Positions 1-9,658 of a stretch of 64,000 bases of DNA are shown one piece after another. Position numbers and translations under genes: made by a program. The notes beneath the pieces are model-generated. The model made no database searches. It was given only the letters and a program-made list of their open reading frames with translations, and was not told the DNA's origin. Source of the DNA: Schistocerca nitens (Eukaryota > Arthropoda > Insecta > Orthoptera > Acrididae). How positions within the stretch are numbered: position 1 is the first letter of the stretch; each line of letters begins with the position of its first letter. The DNA lies in NCBI RefSeq assembly GCF_023898315.1, contig NC_064614.1, forward strand, positions 1,058,596,432 to 1,058,660,431, written 5' to 3'.

Positions 1-240
1 ATTTGTCACAATACAATTCAACATTTTGTAAGTAAATGTAATTTCAAGAAATCATTTTGTGTTTGAAATAGCAAATACATAGTGTCTGCTGTCATCTTAT
101 TTGTAAACAAAATTACCTCCTCTCTGGATAGTTCCATTCATACCTAGGAACGTTTTGTGCTGTATCAAATATCTCTGATAGTGAGAACCACTGCCTGCTG
201 CTCTATAAATTGGAATAATATAGAATCAGGGGGTCTTAAT

Positions 241-1640
241 TAGAATGGTTTAAGTCTGTCTAGATAGTTGGAGACAAAGGGTGATATAACATCACAGAGA
301 GATAATTATGCTTCAGATTGGAAAATAATTTACCAAGGTGTGTTCCAAGGTTCAGTATTAGGTCCGATGCTGTTTCTGCTTTACATAAATGATCTACCAC
401 TGAATATTCAGTTCCACTCAGTTTTATTTGATTGTAACACATCTATAATCATGGAAACTAACAGTATTGATCAAATTCCTCAAACTGACATACATACATT
501 ACAGAAATTAAGAGCATCATTCAGAAAGTAAAGAATGTTTTTTTTGACATAACTGTATCCCTCTACCATCACTACCAACCAACCACTGACTTTGATATAC
601 ATCTGCTTCAGTTTAGTGACAGCTTGGGTATCAAATTGTTTGTAAATTACAGTTTCATTTAATTATACCAAATAAAAATTTCTGCGGAAATATCGCTCTT
701 TACTTTCTTAATGTCTCTCGAAGATACTGGGTTTAATTGAAATGGCTTAAAATTAAATATGGAGAAACTCAGATAACACAGTTTAAAACAAAACAAGCAA
801 GATGCAATTACATTATTCTGGAAACATATGAGTCTCAACTTTACCTTTGATAAAGATGGAAGCAATGAATTAAAATTCGTGCCACTGTCAGGCTTCTATT
901 CTTACGGAAAACAAGCTAGGTTAAATGATGTTCATATCCAAAACAGAAAACAGGATTTTCAGGAACATAGCTACATGGAATTCCTCTTAATGCAGGGTCA
1001 TTTACGGTATCTTATAAATAAATCTATTAGTCTGGCATTTGAAATAATGATATACAATGCTAGCAGCATGAACATAAGGAATGTAGTATATCACAGCTAC
1101 TTTGAATCAGTTATAATGTACAGAATTGTATTTTAGGACAGATCAAACCATATGGCTTATATATTAAAACTTTAAAAAACCGTTATTTGAAATATGCCCA
1201 TTGCAAAGCGAAGAAAATCTTTTAACCGGTTAAAAGATTGTTAGTATAGTAAGTGGTCATCTTTTTGTAAGTTAATTTATCACCTATATTAGTACATAGT
1301 ATCTATGATTTAACTGTAGCAAAACAATTGCAACATGATTACAACATCAGGAATAAATAATTTTATGCTGCCTACCCATCCTTTAAAATTTATGCTTTAA
1401 CTCCACAATTTACGGGTATGGATTTTTATAACAAAGTAAAAGGAAATGTTATTCTCACTGTTAATTTAGAATGACTGAAAAAATGTGTATTACAAATTGA
1501 TGCAAAAAGTGTTATTGTTCAGTGTTGGAGAGTTGATGAAGGATGGTCTGAATATTTGAGTAGGAGAGAATACATACTTAGTATTAAAGTATGTTATTTA
1601 AAATTCATCAATTGTATCTTCAGTACAGTATATTACAGTG
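241..1640 (+). pseudogene. Jockey-like LINE reverse transcriptase relic
   Basis: Decayed C-terminal half of a non-LTR retrotransposon reverse transcriptase. Residues reading QGSVLGPMLFLLYINDLPL (about 340-400) are the classic RT block before the catalytic box; the following FADD box has decayed to LFDCNTSII. Further on, NGLKLNMEK (about 735-765) matches the usual NGL.LN..KT block, and an open stretch at 828-1136 reads like the RT tail (ISLAFEIMIYNASSM, then YHSYFESVIMY). Weak tail similarity continues to about 1640 in shifting frames. Several stops and frameshifts make it non-functional. The 5' half is absent. It resembles the better-preserved LINE at 34-50 kb, so it is probably the same broad clade, an inference from motif wording only. 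Confidence 0.72.
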
Positions 1641-1779
1641 TATTTATGATACTTTAAGAAAAACTAAAAAGTAGATTTTGTGTTTTGATGAGTCTCCTAA
1701 ACATTGAGACAATGACTGGAAACTGTATATTATGAAACAATAAACTTCTGTTTTATTCTAACAACTTATTTGCAAAATA

Positions 1780-3201
1780 CACTCCTGGAAATGGAAAAAA
1801 GAACACATTGACACCGGTGTGTCAGACCCACCATACTTGCTCCGGACACTGCGAGAGGGCTGTACAAGCAATGATCACACACACGGCACAGCGGACACAC
1901 CAGGAACCGCGGAGTTGGCCGTCGAATGGCGCTAGCTGCGCAGCATTTGTGCACCGCCGCCGTCAGTGTCAGCCAGTTTGCCGTGGCATACGGAGCTCCA
2001 TCGCAGTCTTTAACACTGGTAGCATGCCGCGACAGCATGGCCGTGAACCGTATGTGCAGTTGACGGACTTTGAGCGAGGGCGTATAGTGGGCATGCGGGA
2101 GGCCGGGTGGACGTACCGCCGAATTGCTCAACACGTGGGGCGTGAGGTCTCCACAGTACATCGATGTTGTCGCCAGTGGTCGGCGGAAGGTGCACGTGCC
2201 CGTCGACCTGGGACCGGACCGCAGCGACGCACGGATGCCCGCCAAGACCGTAGGATCCTATGCAGTGCCGTAGGGGACCGCACCGCCACTTCCCAGCAAA
2301 TTAGGGACACTGTTGCTCCTGGGGTATCGGCGAGGACCATTCGCAACCATCTCCATGAAGCTGGGCTATGGTCCCGCACACCGTTAGGCCGTCTTCCGCT
2401 CACGCTCCAACATCATGCAGCCCGCCTCCAGTGGTGTCGCGACAGGCGTGAATGGAGGGACGAATGGAGACGTGTCGTCTTCAGCGATGAGAGTCGCTTC
2501 TGCCTTGGTGCCAATGATGGTCGTATGCGTGTTTGGCGCCGTGCAGGTGAGCGCCACAATCAGGACTGCATACGACTGAGGCACACAGGGCCAACACCCG
2601 GCATCATGGTGTGGGGAGTGATCTCCTACACTGGCCGTTCACCACTGGTGATCGTCGAGGGGACACTGAATAGTGCACGGTACATCCAAACCGTCATGGA
2701 ACCCATCGTTCTACCATTCCTAGACCGGCAAGGGAACTTGCTGTTCCAACAGGACAATGCACGTCCGCATGTATCCCGTGCCACCCAACGTGCTCTAGAA
2801 GGTGTAAGTCAACTACCCTGGCCAGCAAGATCTCCGGATCTGTCCCCCATTGAGCATGTTTGGGACTGGATGAAGCGTCGTCTCACGCGGTCTGCACGTC
2901 CAGCACGAACGCTGGTCCAACTGAGGCGCCAGGTGGAAATGGCATGGCAAGCCGTTCCACAGGACTACATCCAGCATCTCTACGATCGTCTCCATGGGAG
3001 AATAGCAGCCTGCATTGCTGCGAAAGGTGGATATACACTGTACTAGTGCCGACATTGTGCATGCTCTGTTGCCTGTGTCTATGTGCCTGTGGTTCTGTCA
3101 GTGTGATCATGTGATGTATCTGACCCCAGGAATGTGTCAATAAAGTTTCCCCTTCCTGGGACAATGAATTCACGGTGTTCTTATTTCAATTTCCAGGAGT
3201 G
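1780..3201 (+). mobile_element. Tc1-like DNA transposon, 1,422-bp family, copy A
   Basis: Complete cut-and-paste element. Inverted termini of about 27 bp start CACTCCTGGAAATGGAAA at the left and, on the reverse complement, CACTCCTGGAAATTGAAA at the right. It is flanked by the TA target duplication at 1778-1779 and 3202-3203. It carries one transposase gene and an AATAAA polyadenylation signal at 3139-3144. Two further copies of identical length lie at 11457-12878 and 58600-60021. Copy A differs from the others mainly by changes that look like CpG decay, so it is probably the oldest of the three. Confidence 0.95.
2024..3046 (+). CDS. Tc1-like transposase (DD32E), copy A
   Basis: Transposase of 340 aa that binds the element ends and catalyses excision and TA-targeted integration. 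The ATG at 2024 begins MPRQHGREPYVQLTDFERGR, the normal Tc1 N-terminus. The frame is open for 72 more codons upstream, but that stretch has no start shared by all copies and is probably leader. Order: paired helix-turn-helix DNA-binding domains (FERGRIVGMREAGWTYRRIAQHV and TSQQIRDTVAPGVSARTIR), then the DDE catalytic core with VVFSDESRF, LLFQQDNARPH and SPDLSPIEHVW. Thirty-two residues separate the second Asp from the Glu; the usual Tc1 spacing is 34. No stop or frameshift is seen. Replacements relative to copies B and C (R to H, R to C, R to W, P to L) are typical of CpG transitions and may impair it. Confidence 0.93.
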   Translation: MPRQHGREPYVQLTDFERGRIVGMREAGWTYRRIAQHVGREVSTVHRCCRQWSAEGARARRPGTGPQRRTDARQDRRILCSAVGDRTATSQQIRDTVAPGVSARTIRNHLHEAGLWSRTPLGRLPLTLQHHAARLQWCRDRREWRDEWRRVVFSDESRFCLGANDGRMRVWRRAGERHNQDCIRLRHTGPTPGIMVWGVISYTGRSPLVIVEGTLNSARYIQTVMEPIVLPFLDRQGNLLFQQDNARPHVSRATQRALEGVSQLPWPARSPDLSPIEHVWDWMKRRLTRSARPARTLVQLRRQVEMAWQAVPQDYIQHLYDRLHGRIAACIAAKGGYTLY

Positions 3202-3639
3202 TAGTATTGTACAACACAGATAAAACATTTGATATTGCATTGTCTTAAACTGACTAGCCATTTATTGGTAAGTATGGAGACTCAAATCTCGAGCTGGCCA
3301 TTCAGAGAAAGGTTTCCTGCAGTCTCCAGAAATTTCTTACAGACAAATGTCCAGATGGTTTATTTTTGACCATTTTAAATGTATTTATTAACCAGTAGAA
3401 TTTATGTGCACCTGAATGAGGCTCCATTAACAGTCACATAAATATAAGATATTTTTTCCTATTGAAATACAAGCTGTTATGGTCCATGTGCATAGTTGAG
3501 CATCTGTACACATGAAGACTCTTTCCAATTAAGCATATGGTACATAGCCTAAATTTAGTTACACTATTCATAATTGCTATACACATCCTCTTAAAAATAA
3601 CATGACAGAAACGATTTGTTTATGTTAAATTAATAGATC
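3202..3639. other. AT-rich spacer, no gene seen
   Basis: No reading frame, RNA gene or repeat boundary that I can support. It lies between the right end of Tc1 copy A and the start of LINE similarity on the minus strand. Confidence 0.5.
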
Positions 3640-4960
3640 ACATACATTAATATTTATAAATGAATGGTGTAGGAAGCTGTTTCTCTCTATTAACTTCCTG
3701 AAGTTCTTATTTCTCAACATCTCATCTCACTTGGTAATTTGTTCATAAAGGAATTTCTTACACAGGAAAGTTTTTTGCCTGTTTGTTAGTCTAACCGATG
3801 GAATATTTAAAGAGTTCCTTTTCCTAATCCTATAAGATAACATGTAAGATTTTGTACCATGTTCATCTCAACTAATCTTGAGATGTATAAGAGTGTGAAA
3901 TATGCATAGACTTGGGACAGTCAATATTTTATTTTAAATTAAGTGTATTTCACAGGAAGTGTTGAATAGTTTGTTATGTAAGTTACCTGCATGAGTATAC
4001 CAGTTAGGTTTCTTGTCAAGTTGCAAACCTAATAATCTGACAAAGTGTGTTTCATGACAGTCATTATCAGCACTTCTTAGGAAGAATAGCACACTTTCAG
4101 TTTTGCTGTTGTTTAATGTTAATTCGTTTTACTGAAACCAAGAATACACATTCTCTGTCATAATTTAATTAATTTGTTCCATAACATTTATGCCACCATA
4201 GGATGTGATAAATGGTGTATTGTCAGCACATATTACGTCTTTGAGAGGATGCAAACTGGGTGACTCATGACCATAAATAGTGAACAAAAATGATCCAAGC
4301 ACTGATCACTAAGCTCCTCCTCCTCTTACAACATTTAGAAGGCTTAATTTTTGTTTTGAGTCAGTTAGGACCATTTGTTTCCTATTGGAAAAGTAACCCT
4401 CTTGCCTGTTATTCAACAGTGTTTAAATTTGTTTATAAGAATATGACTTGATATTGTACTGGAGATCTTTGTCAGATCAACTTACACAGCACATGTATGT
4501 TACTTTTGTTCAAATCCCTATAAGAAAGAATACACAATTTCCTGCACAACTTTTATTGGGTACTGACTATTACGAAATGCATATGAGGCCTTATTTAATA
4601 GGTGACTGTTCGCAGAAAATTCTTTTAGTTGTTTCTCATTATCATCTCAAGGATTTTAGTTAGTATTGGTACTATACATTTAGGCCTATAATTCTAATGT
4701 GATTCTGTATCACTCTCTTATGTATTGGTATAACAATGGTCAGCTTTAAACATCAAGGAAAGGCACTTTCCTGAAACAACCAGTTCATACAGTAGCTTAG
4801 GGGGTGGCTCATTACATCTGTAATTTGTTTTACAAGTAAATTGGAAAGGCCTTTATAGTGTTTAGGTCTTGAATTGATGAGTTTTGGTACTATATGTACT
4901 ATATCCTTAGGGGAATCAGATTACTGTTTGAATTTACTATGAGGGTGCTGGTTGACTTCA
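3640..4960 (-). pseudogene. Jockey-like LINE reverse transcriptase relic, antisense
   Basis: Read on the minus strand, the block around 4290-4200 gives SVLGSFLFTIYGHES and then ICADNTPFITSYGGI, a decayed form of the QGSVLGPLLF..YIND and FADDT boxes of a LINE reverse transcriptase. Downstream on the same strand comes ELTLNNSKTESVLF and then VRLLGLQLDKKPNWYTHAGNL, the post-catalytic thumb block (the K.LG..LD..L.W..H pattern). Multiple stops and frame changes show it is dead. Outer limits are approximate, because similarity fades on both sides and no tail or target duplication was found. Confidence 0.7.
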
Positions 4961-5739
4961 AACTTATCTTCCTGTGAGTTGACTAAGGTTCCTTCTCTGT
5001 CATGACTGGCCACTGTCACAATGGATAAGATGATATCTTCGGCTCATGGATCCACATTGAGGAGATCGTCATGGATGTGGGACATGCAAACGTTTGCAAA
5101 AAAATATGCAGTATTAACAAAAATACAATCATAATAATTATAATAATAACAGAATCATAAACTACATCCATTGGTCCTGTTTGGAATATCGCCAGTGGAG
5201 AAGAAGGAGCTAGCCGCAAGTAAGTCTCTTACCTTCTTGTTTAACTGATACAATGCTATAGTTTGTGAATGAAAGTATCTAGATCACTAATTAAAATTTT
5301 TTATTTATTATGACGTTTTGGCTAATATCATCGTCAGATACTAAACAGCTTAGAATTTAGAAAGCAAGATTCTTTGGCAGTACTTAAACTTATGCCTAAT
5401 TGGGGCATCAAATAGTCAAATGAGTATGTTTCCTAACAACAAGTGTCATCCCCCTCTCCCTCTCTCTCACAAAGTGTACACATACATAAATGTACACATT
5501 TACAACAGTCAGCAGCTTGATTTTGTTAAAAACAGAACAACAGCTTATCCTAGGGGAGCCTTACACATAATGTGTGGTTTCTGGATGTTAGTAATGTGAA
5601 GTGTGCCCCAAAATCAGAAAGCCATCTGAAAACTGTGACCTTAAGAGCCCAAAATACATTAAGATAGTCCTTACTAGTTGTTGGAATGGCATGTGAGGTG
5701 ACCATTACATACAATCAAATATTTTCAAAAAGGTAACAG
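4961..5739. other. Spacer with a Penelope-like/hammerhead relic
   Basis: No coding sequence supported. The only recognisable item is a decayed hammerhead-like stretch on the minus strand at 5311-5345, listed separately. The remainder is AT-rich, with a short (CT)n tract near 5453-5469. Confidence 0.4.
5311..5345 (-). ncRNA. Decayed hammerhead-ribozyme-like motif
   Basis: On the minus strand the order CTGACGA (complement of 5331-5337), a short stem-like stretch, GCCAAAAC and then GTC follows the hammerhead core CUGANGA / GAAA / NUH. The GAAA box reads AAAA, one G-to-A change at a former CpG. The ACGT next to it could act as a palindromic stem III. Such motifs occur in the terminal repeats of Penelope-like elements. 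Stem II is poorly conserved, so this is probably inactive. Confidence 0.4.
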
Positions 5740-6600
5740 AACAATAAGTTTATTTACACTAGGTACAACTAATAATTGAGGAATAAATAACTTTGAATGC
5801 TGTAGGCGTTGAGTGGCGTTGAGTTACATATAATTCGAATAATGTTCTTGATATAACCAAATAATCTCGAATGCTGATATACTTAGTCTCTTCATATTAA
5901 TAACGTTCAGTAGCATCGACGACGTATTGTTCTCACTGCAGACTCCTTGAGAAGTTTATAATTGTACTGGATGTCTGGGGCAGCTCTAAATTGTGGCTAC
6001 TTAAAATGGTGCTGGCCAATCTGAGTTACAACTAGTATGGTGAAATGGTGATGTTTACATGTGGCGCTACTCCCTGGGGAACAGCGAGTGAAGAAAAAAT
6101 GAGCTTACCCGTGGCGCACTGGTGGGAGGTTCAGAAGTGTTGTCTGTTGCATAGCTGTTAAGTAGCGCATCGCCCGCTGGGTGTTGTCGATGAAGATGCA
6201 GTTGATACCGCATTAATTCCCCCCATTGTCGTAAATTGTAGGTGCGAGTGACGATAAGGAGGCGGTCTGTCCTGTGGTGCTGCTAATACCGTTGACAGTG
6301 GCTCATAGACTGATGCCGCCAACAAATCCGAGTCCCGACACACGTCTGGCAAACCGCCGGAAACTCCTGTAGAGAAATTGGAGGTGAGACACCAATCCAA
6401 TGGCAGAGTTGAGCGCAGTACTGGCGCTGCTGAGCACGCAGGTAGCTGTACAGCAGATAGAGGATCGATTTCCCCAACTGTCATCGCTGAGATGATATAT
6501 CATCTGGAATGTCGAAGCGTGATGAAGGCAGAAAAAGCTTCGCAATGCTACCACTGCTCCTGCCTCAGGAGCCAGATAAACTGGTCCAACTAAAACATTC
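5740..6600 (-). repeat. Decayed 3' end and LTR-like sequence of Gypsy element 1
   Basis: On the minus strand, 6600-6160 reads as a broken pol C-terminus and ends near an antisense purine-rich tract (AATTCCCCCCATT, about 6217-6229), the usual position of a polypurine tract before a 3' LTR. The stretch at 5863-5955 resembles 16944-17045 (shared phrase AACGTTCAGTAGC, then a GACGA.GTATT.TTC.CACTGCAG pattern). This suggests LTR fragments at both ends of one Gypsy element whose integrase, pol and gag lie between. No clean LTR ends or target duplication were found, so assignment to Gypsy 1 is inference. Confidence 0.4.
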
Positions 6601-7000
6601 ATATTTCTTTACGTACTACACGAATATGTAATAAAAATGGGGGTTCCTATTTTAAAAAAACGCAGTTGATATCTTTTTGACCTATGGCAGCGCCATCTAG
6701 TGGGCCAACCATAGCGCCATCTGGTTTCCCCCTTCAAGCTATGAAAGTTTAGTTCTTTGTAGTTTTTTCGTTTGACACTTATTTCGTGAGATATTTGGCC
6801 TGGTCGCGATCAATGGACCACTTGTAATCTCCCCACGGAAAATTACCCTTTACCACGCAATAATTAATCGTGGTCAATTAAATCATCCACATTTATTTAC
6901 TTTTGAAAAAGTATCTGATCGGATTTTCTAGTAATATATGCGACGACAGCTCGTTGACGCCAAGGTATTTTTCTAGTACGTTTATTCTTTGGAATAAGAG
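6601..7000. repeat. Unassigned dispersed-repeat-like segment
   Basis: Contains a duplicated phrase (GCGCCATCTAGTGGG at about 6691 and GCGCCATCTGG at about 6714) and a stretch ending in TCAATGGACCAC. It has the style of an insect DNA-transposon end that I recall only vaguely. No reading frame was found and boundaries are not visible. Confidence 0.3.
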
Positions 7001-7869
7001 AGATATGTATTCTCCATGATTGCTATGGAGGGATAACTAGGTCAGCTTCGGAAGTATCTGTTGGAAGATTGTCGGGTTTCTAAAAGAGACATATTTGCTC
7101 TTCTTCTCGCTAAAGCGAGCTATTAACGTTTGTGCCACTAGCGGGTTATTTGAAGAGAGAGAAAGACTGTAAACGCAAATTAAGTAAGACTTGGAATCAA
7201 CAGAAAACGGAACATGTAATGGAGATGGATTGAATATACAATTTTCCTCAGAAATAAGGTTTGTGACCCTTTTATTCTAGAGTGAATGAACGAATGAGTT
7301 CTTTGTCTGAATCATGGATGATTGTCTTGGCCCTGTAATTAGTGGGGAAGTTTCAGCTGTGACGAAGAGAAACTGCAATCGACAAGTCTTTATAAAATCG
7401 TCCAAAAAGGCTTCGGAAACATCTGAAATTCGAAATCTGTCGTAAAAGGAACGAATTGTTCAAACGATCGATTTTCCCAACTGAATGCAGCGCTTAACAA
7501 TAATAATATATATAAAGACCTTTTACAGCAAGCCAGCCGCTGAATGTTAAGACAAAGGGCTCCACCAGAGATTCTATTGGGCTGATTTCACGTAATGAAA
7601 TATTATATTTAAAATTGTACATAGATAAAGGAGAGAGAGAGAGAGAGTGAATGAAATTAGAGAAAATACTCAGAATCCTCCATTAGTATAAATTTTTGCC
7701 TGTCTTATCACGGATCAGCCTAAAGACAAAACAGGAGGCCCTTACTTTCCTGTACAGATTTATGTGTGAGAGTGAAAGGATCATAAAGGCTACAGATACA
7801 CGTCTGTACAGACAAAACATTACACCAAGTTAGCGGCAAGCTGCATTCATACATTCATTCAAAGTATAT
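7001..7869. other. No clear gene; possibly decayed Gypsy 1 pol C-terminus
   Basis: It lies just beyond the minus-strand integrase remnant, where the rest of pol would be expected, but I could not read a convincing protein in any frame. It includes an (AG)n tract near 7631-7647. Confidence 0.35.
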
Positions 7870-8490
7870 ATAAATATATTCTCCCACTAACATTATATAA
7901 TTCATTATACACTCTGTGTATGTTGAATTCCATTTTGTTGGAATTGTTGAAATTTCGACGAAGGAAATACTGGACCACTACGTAAAACAATTGTTTATGT
8001 CAAACCTTCTAAGCAAAATAGAGAAATGAGCGCTTTGATAGTGTTAGCGCTAGTAGCCAATGCAATGGAATATGAAATGATATTTGCTGTATGCGTCGAT
8101 GGTAACGAGCCATCTTGTGTTCCAGATTGGATCACTCAAATCAATATAAATGCGTTGCGAAAGACCGTCAGGAAGAGACCAATTGAAATTTTTTTGGCGC
8201 AGTGCTGTATAGTTATCCGCATATGTGTGACGACGGGCGCGCTAATACTTATTAGTTCCAGCGATTTCCGAATGCCCTCTATGTAACAGTTTCAACACGT
8301 GTTGTTGTGAAAGGAAAACGCAAGAGAAAGCCTGTTGTGCTGTGTATGGTATTTGCGAGCTACTGCATCTGAGATTTATTTTGGATTATGAGGTAAAACC
8401 ATCTGAATGTAGTACATGGTTAGTCATTGGGACTGATCTTGTTTAATAACGTTTGTAATATGGTGAGAGTCAATGGGACAAGCTTGCATT
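7870..8490 (-). pseudogene. Gypsy element 1 integrase remnant
   Basis: On the minus strand, after many frame changes, one reads RGHSEIAGTNKY, then IYIDLSDPIWNTRWLVTIDAYSKYHF, then EGFDINN. This is the zinc-binding end and first catalytic block of a Ty3/Gypsy integrase (the HIDFAGP....YLVVVDAYSK pattern). It joins the pol fragment at 9659-11456 once the mini-Copia (8496-9658, duplication GCCTG) is removed. Stops and frameshifts are frequent, so it is dead. A plus-strand open frame at 8026-8286 is only its shadow. Confidence 0.65.
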
Positions 8491-8495
8491 GCCTG

Positions 8496-8658
8496 TGTTT
8501 TGAATCACGTTTACACTTTTACTTATAAAATACTTTATTAAAATATACATAGGTTCACTTCATAAAAGACACACGAAGACTATCTATTGCGCCTCATCAC
8601 TCACGCATATATACACAAACATAGCTGTCACCACAATCGATACTTCTCGAACATACTC
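8496..8658 (-). repeat. Mini-Copia 3' LTR, truncated
   Basis: The terminal 163 bp of the LTR. The upstream part was lost at the rearrangement joint near 8659-8693, where an 18-bp near-duplication (GAACATAC..CATGTTTTGA, twice) is also seen. Confidence 0.8.
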
Positions 8659-9338
8659 CATGTTTTGAACATACCATGTTTTGAATCACGTTTGAAGTGA
8701 CCTGCTTTGCCGCATCGATAACATACTTGCTCCTGATTTCTTGAATTCAATTTTCTTTCTGTGTGAAATGCATTTGATTTTACCTCTTCATTTCCAGTTT
8801 TTGCATTCAATAATTGAATCTTACTTTTAACATATTCAACTGTCTGGTCCTCTTCCTTCAAGACGTCCACTAAGTCCCCAATATAGCTCATTGACTCTGG
8901 TAACGTTCGCAGCATATAATTTAACTTCTCCTTTTCCGTTACTTTAGCGCCTGCAGATTTCAGCTCATTTACAGTTTTTTCAAATGCACTGAAAAATGTC
9001 CCCGTATCACTGTAATCACTTAACCTCAATTTGTCCAACTTGTTTCTGCATAATATTTGAAGGGCTGTAGACTCTTTCGAATATAATTCATCAAATTTCT
9101 TCATGATCTCGAAAGCACTTTCTCTGTCACTCACGAATTCTAGTTGCTTATTTGTGATTGCACCATAAATATAGTTGATAGCCTTCAAGTCCTCTTCATC
9201 CCACGTTTCGTTGTCTGAGCTCACTTTTGCCCTCGTAATCACTGTATGACATTTCTTCATTTTTAGGTACATGATTATCCGCTGCTTCCAGTTCCCATAG
9301 TCTTCGCCATCAAATACAGGAATAGTTATATCAGCCAT
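8628..9338 (-). CDS. gag: Copia-type Gag
   Basis: Gag of 236 aa, starting MADITIPVFDGEDYGNWKQR at the ATG on 9338 (upstream in-frame codons lack ATG). It has the UBN2/Copia capsid pattern with the F.G.DY..W opening, LK.KKC and TA..IW-type blocks, and forms the virus-like particle. A single CCHC-type zinc knuckle near the end reads CYRCGKAGHFKRDS: the fourth ligand is Ser, not Cys. The change falls exactly where the sequence crosses into LTR/primer-site material, so it comes from the deletion joint and the last residues (KHGMFKTWSMFEKYRLW) are not native gag. The capsid part is intact; RNA binding by the knuckle is probably weakened. Confidence 0.82.
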   Translation of the reverse strand: MADITIPVFDGEDYGNWKQRIIMYLKMKKCHTVITRAKVSSDNETWDEEDLKAINYIYGAITNKQLEFVSDRESAFEIMKKFDELYSKESTALQILCRNKLDKLRLSDYSDTGTFFSAFEKTVNELKSAGAKVTEKEKLNYMLRTLPESMSYIGDLVDVLKEEDQTVEYVKSKIQLLNAKTGNEEVKSNAFHTERKLNSRNQEQVCYRCGKAGHFKRDSKHGMFKTWSMFEKYRLW

Positions 9339-9404
9339 GTCGAACTTTCTGAATAACACGCGACGGCCACAATATAATATTTAACTTCTACTTTTCTTTT
9401 CAAC

Positions 9405-9422
9405 AACCACGCTCTGCTACCA
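9405..9422 (-). promoter_or_regulatory. Copia primer binding site
   Basis: On the minus strand, directly after the LTR terminal CA, the sequence TGGTAGCAGAGCGTGG begins. Its first 11 bases fit the 3' end of initiator tRNA-Met, a common Copia primer. The full tRNA match could not be tested here. Confidence 0.65.
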
Positions 9423-9658
9423 TGTTTTGAATCACGTTTACACTTTTACTTATAAAATACTTTATTAAAATATACATAGGTTCACTTCATAAAAGACACA
9501 CGAATACTATCTATTGCGCCTCATCACTCACGCATATATACACAAACATAGCTGTCACCACAATCGATACTTCTCGAACATACTCGATATAACTTGTTCT
9601 AGAACGATGTTCTGGAACTTTCTCATACCCGATATAAATGTATTACATAATTCCAACA
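9423..9658 (-). repeat. Mini-Copia 5' LTR
   Basis: Full 236-bp LTR ending in CA immediately before the primer binding site. Positions 9423-9585 match 8496-8658 with one visible mismatch (CGAATAC against CGAAGAC). Confidence 0.85.

Larger units (their letters stand above)
8496..9658 (-). mobile_element. Gag-only mini-Copia retrotransposon
   Basis: A 1,163-bp LTR element on the minus strand, bounded by the 5-bp duplication GCCTG (8491-8495 and 9659-9663). The 5' LTR is 9423-9658 (236 bp, TG...CA). The 3' LTR keeps only its terminal 163 bp (8496-8658). Over those 163 bp I see one substitution between the LTRs, so the insertion looks recent. Between the LTRs are a primer binding site and a gag gene only; protease, integrase, RT and RNase H are missing. 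The structure resembles plant LTR elements that retain only gag. It could move only with proteins from a full Copia element. Confidence 0.88.

Noticed and set aside
6158-6484. 108-aa minus frame as a host gene
   Set aside because: It ends at an LTR-like purine tract and fits a degraded Gypsy pol C-terminus better; no host motif.
8026-8286. 86-aa plus-strand frame
   Set aside because: Lies antisense to the Gypsy 1 integrase remnant, which reads convincingly on the minus strand.
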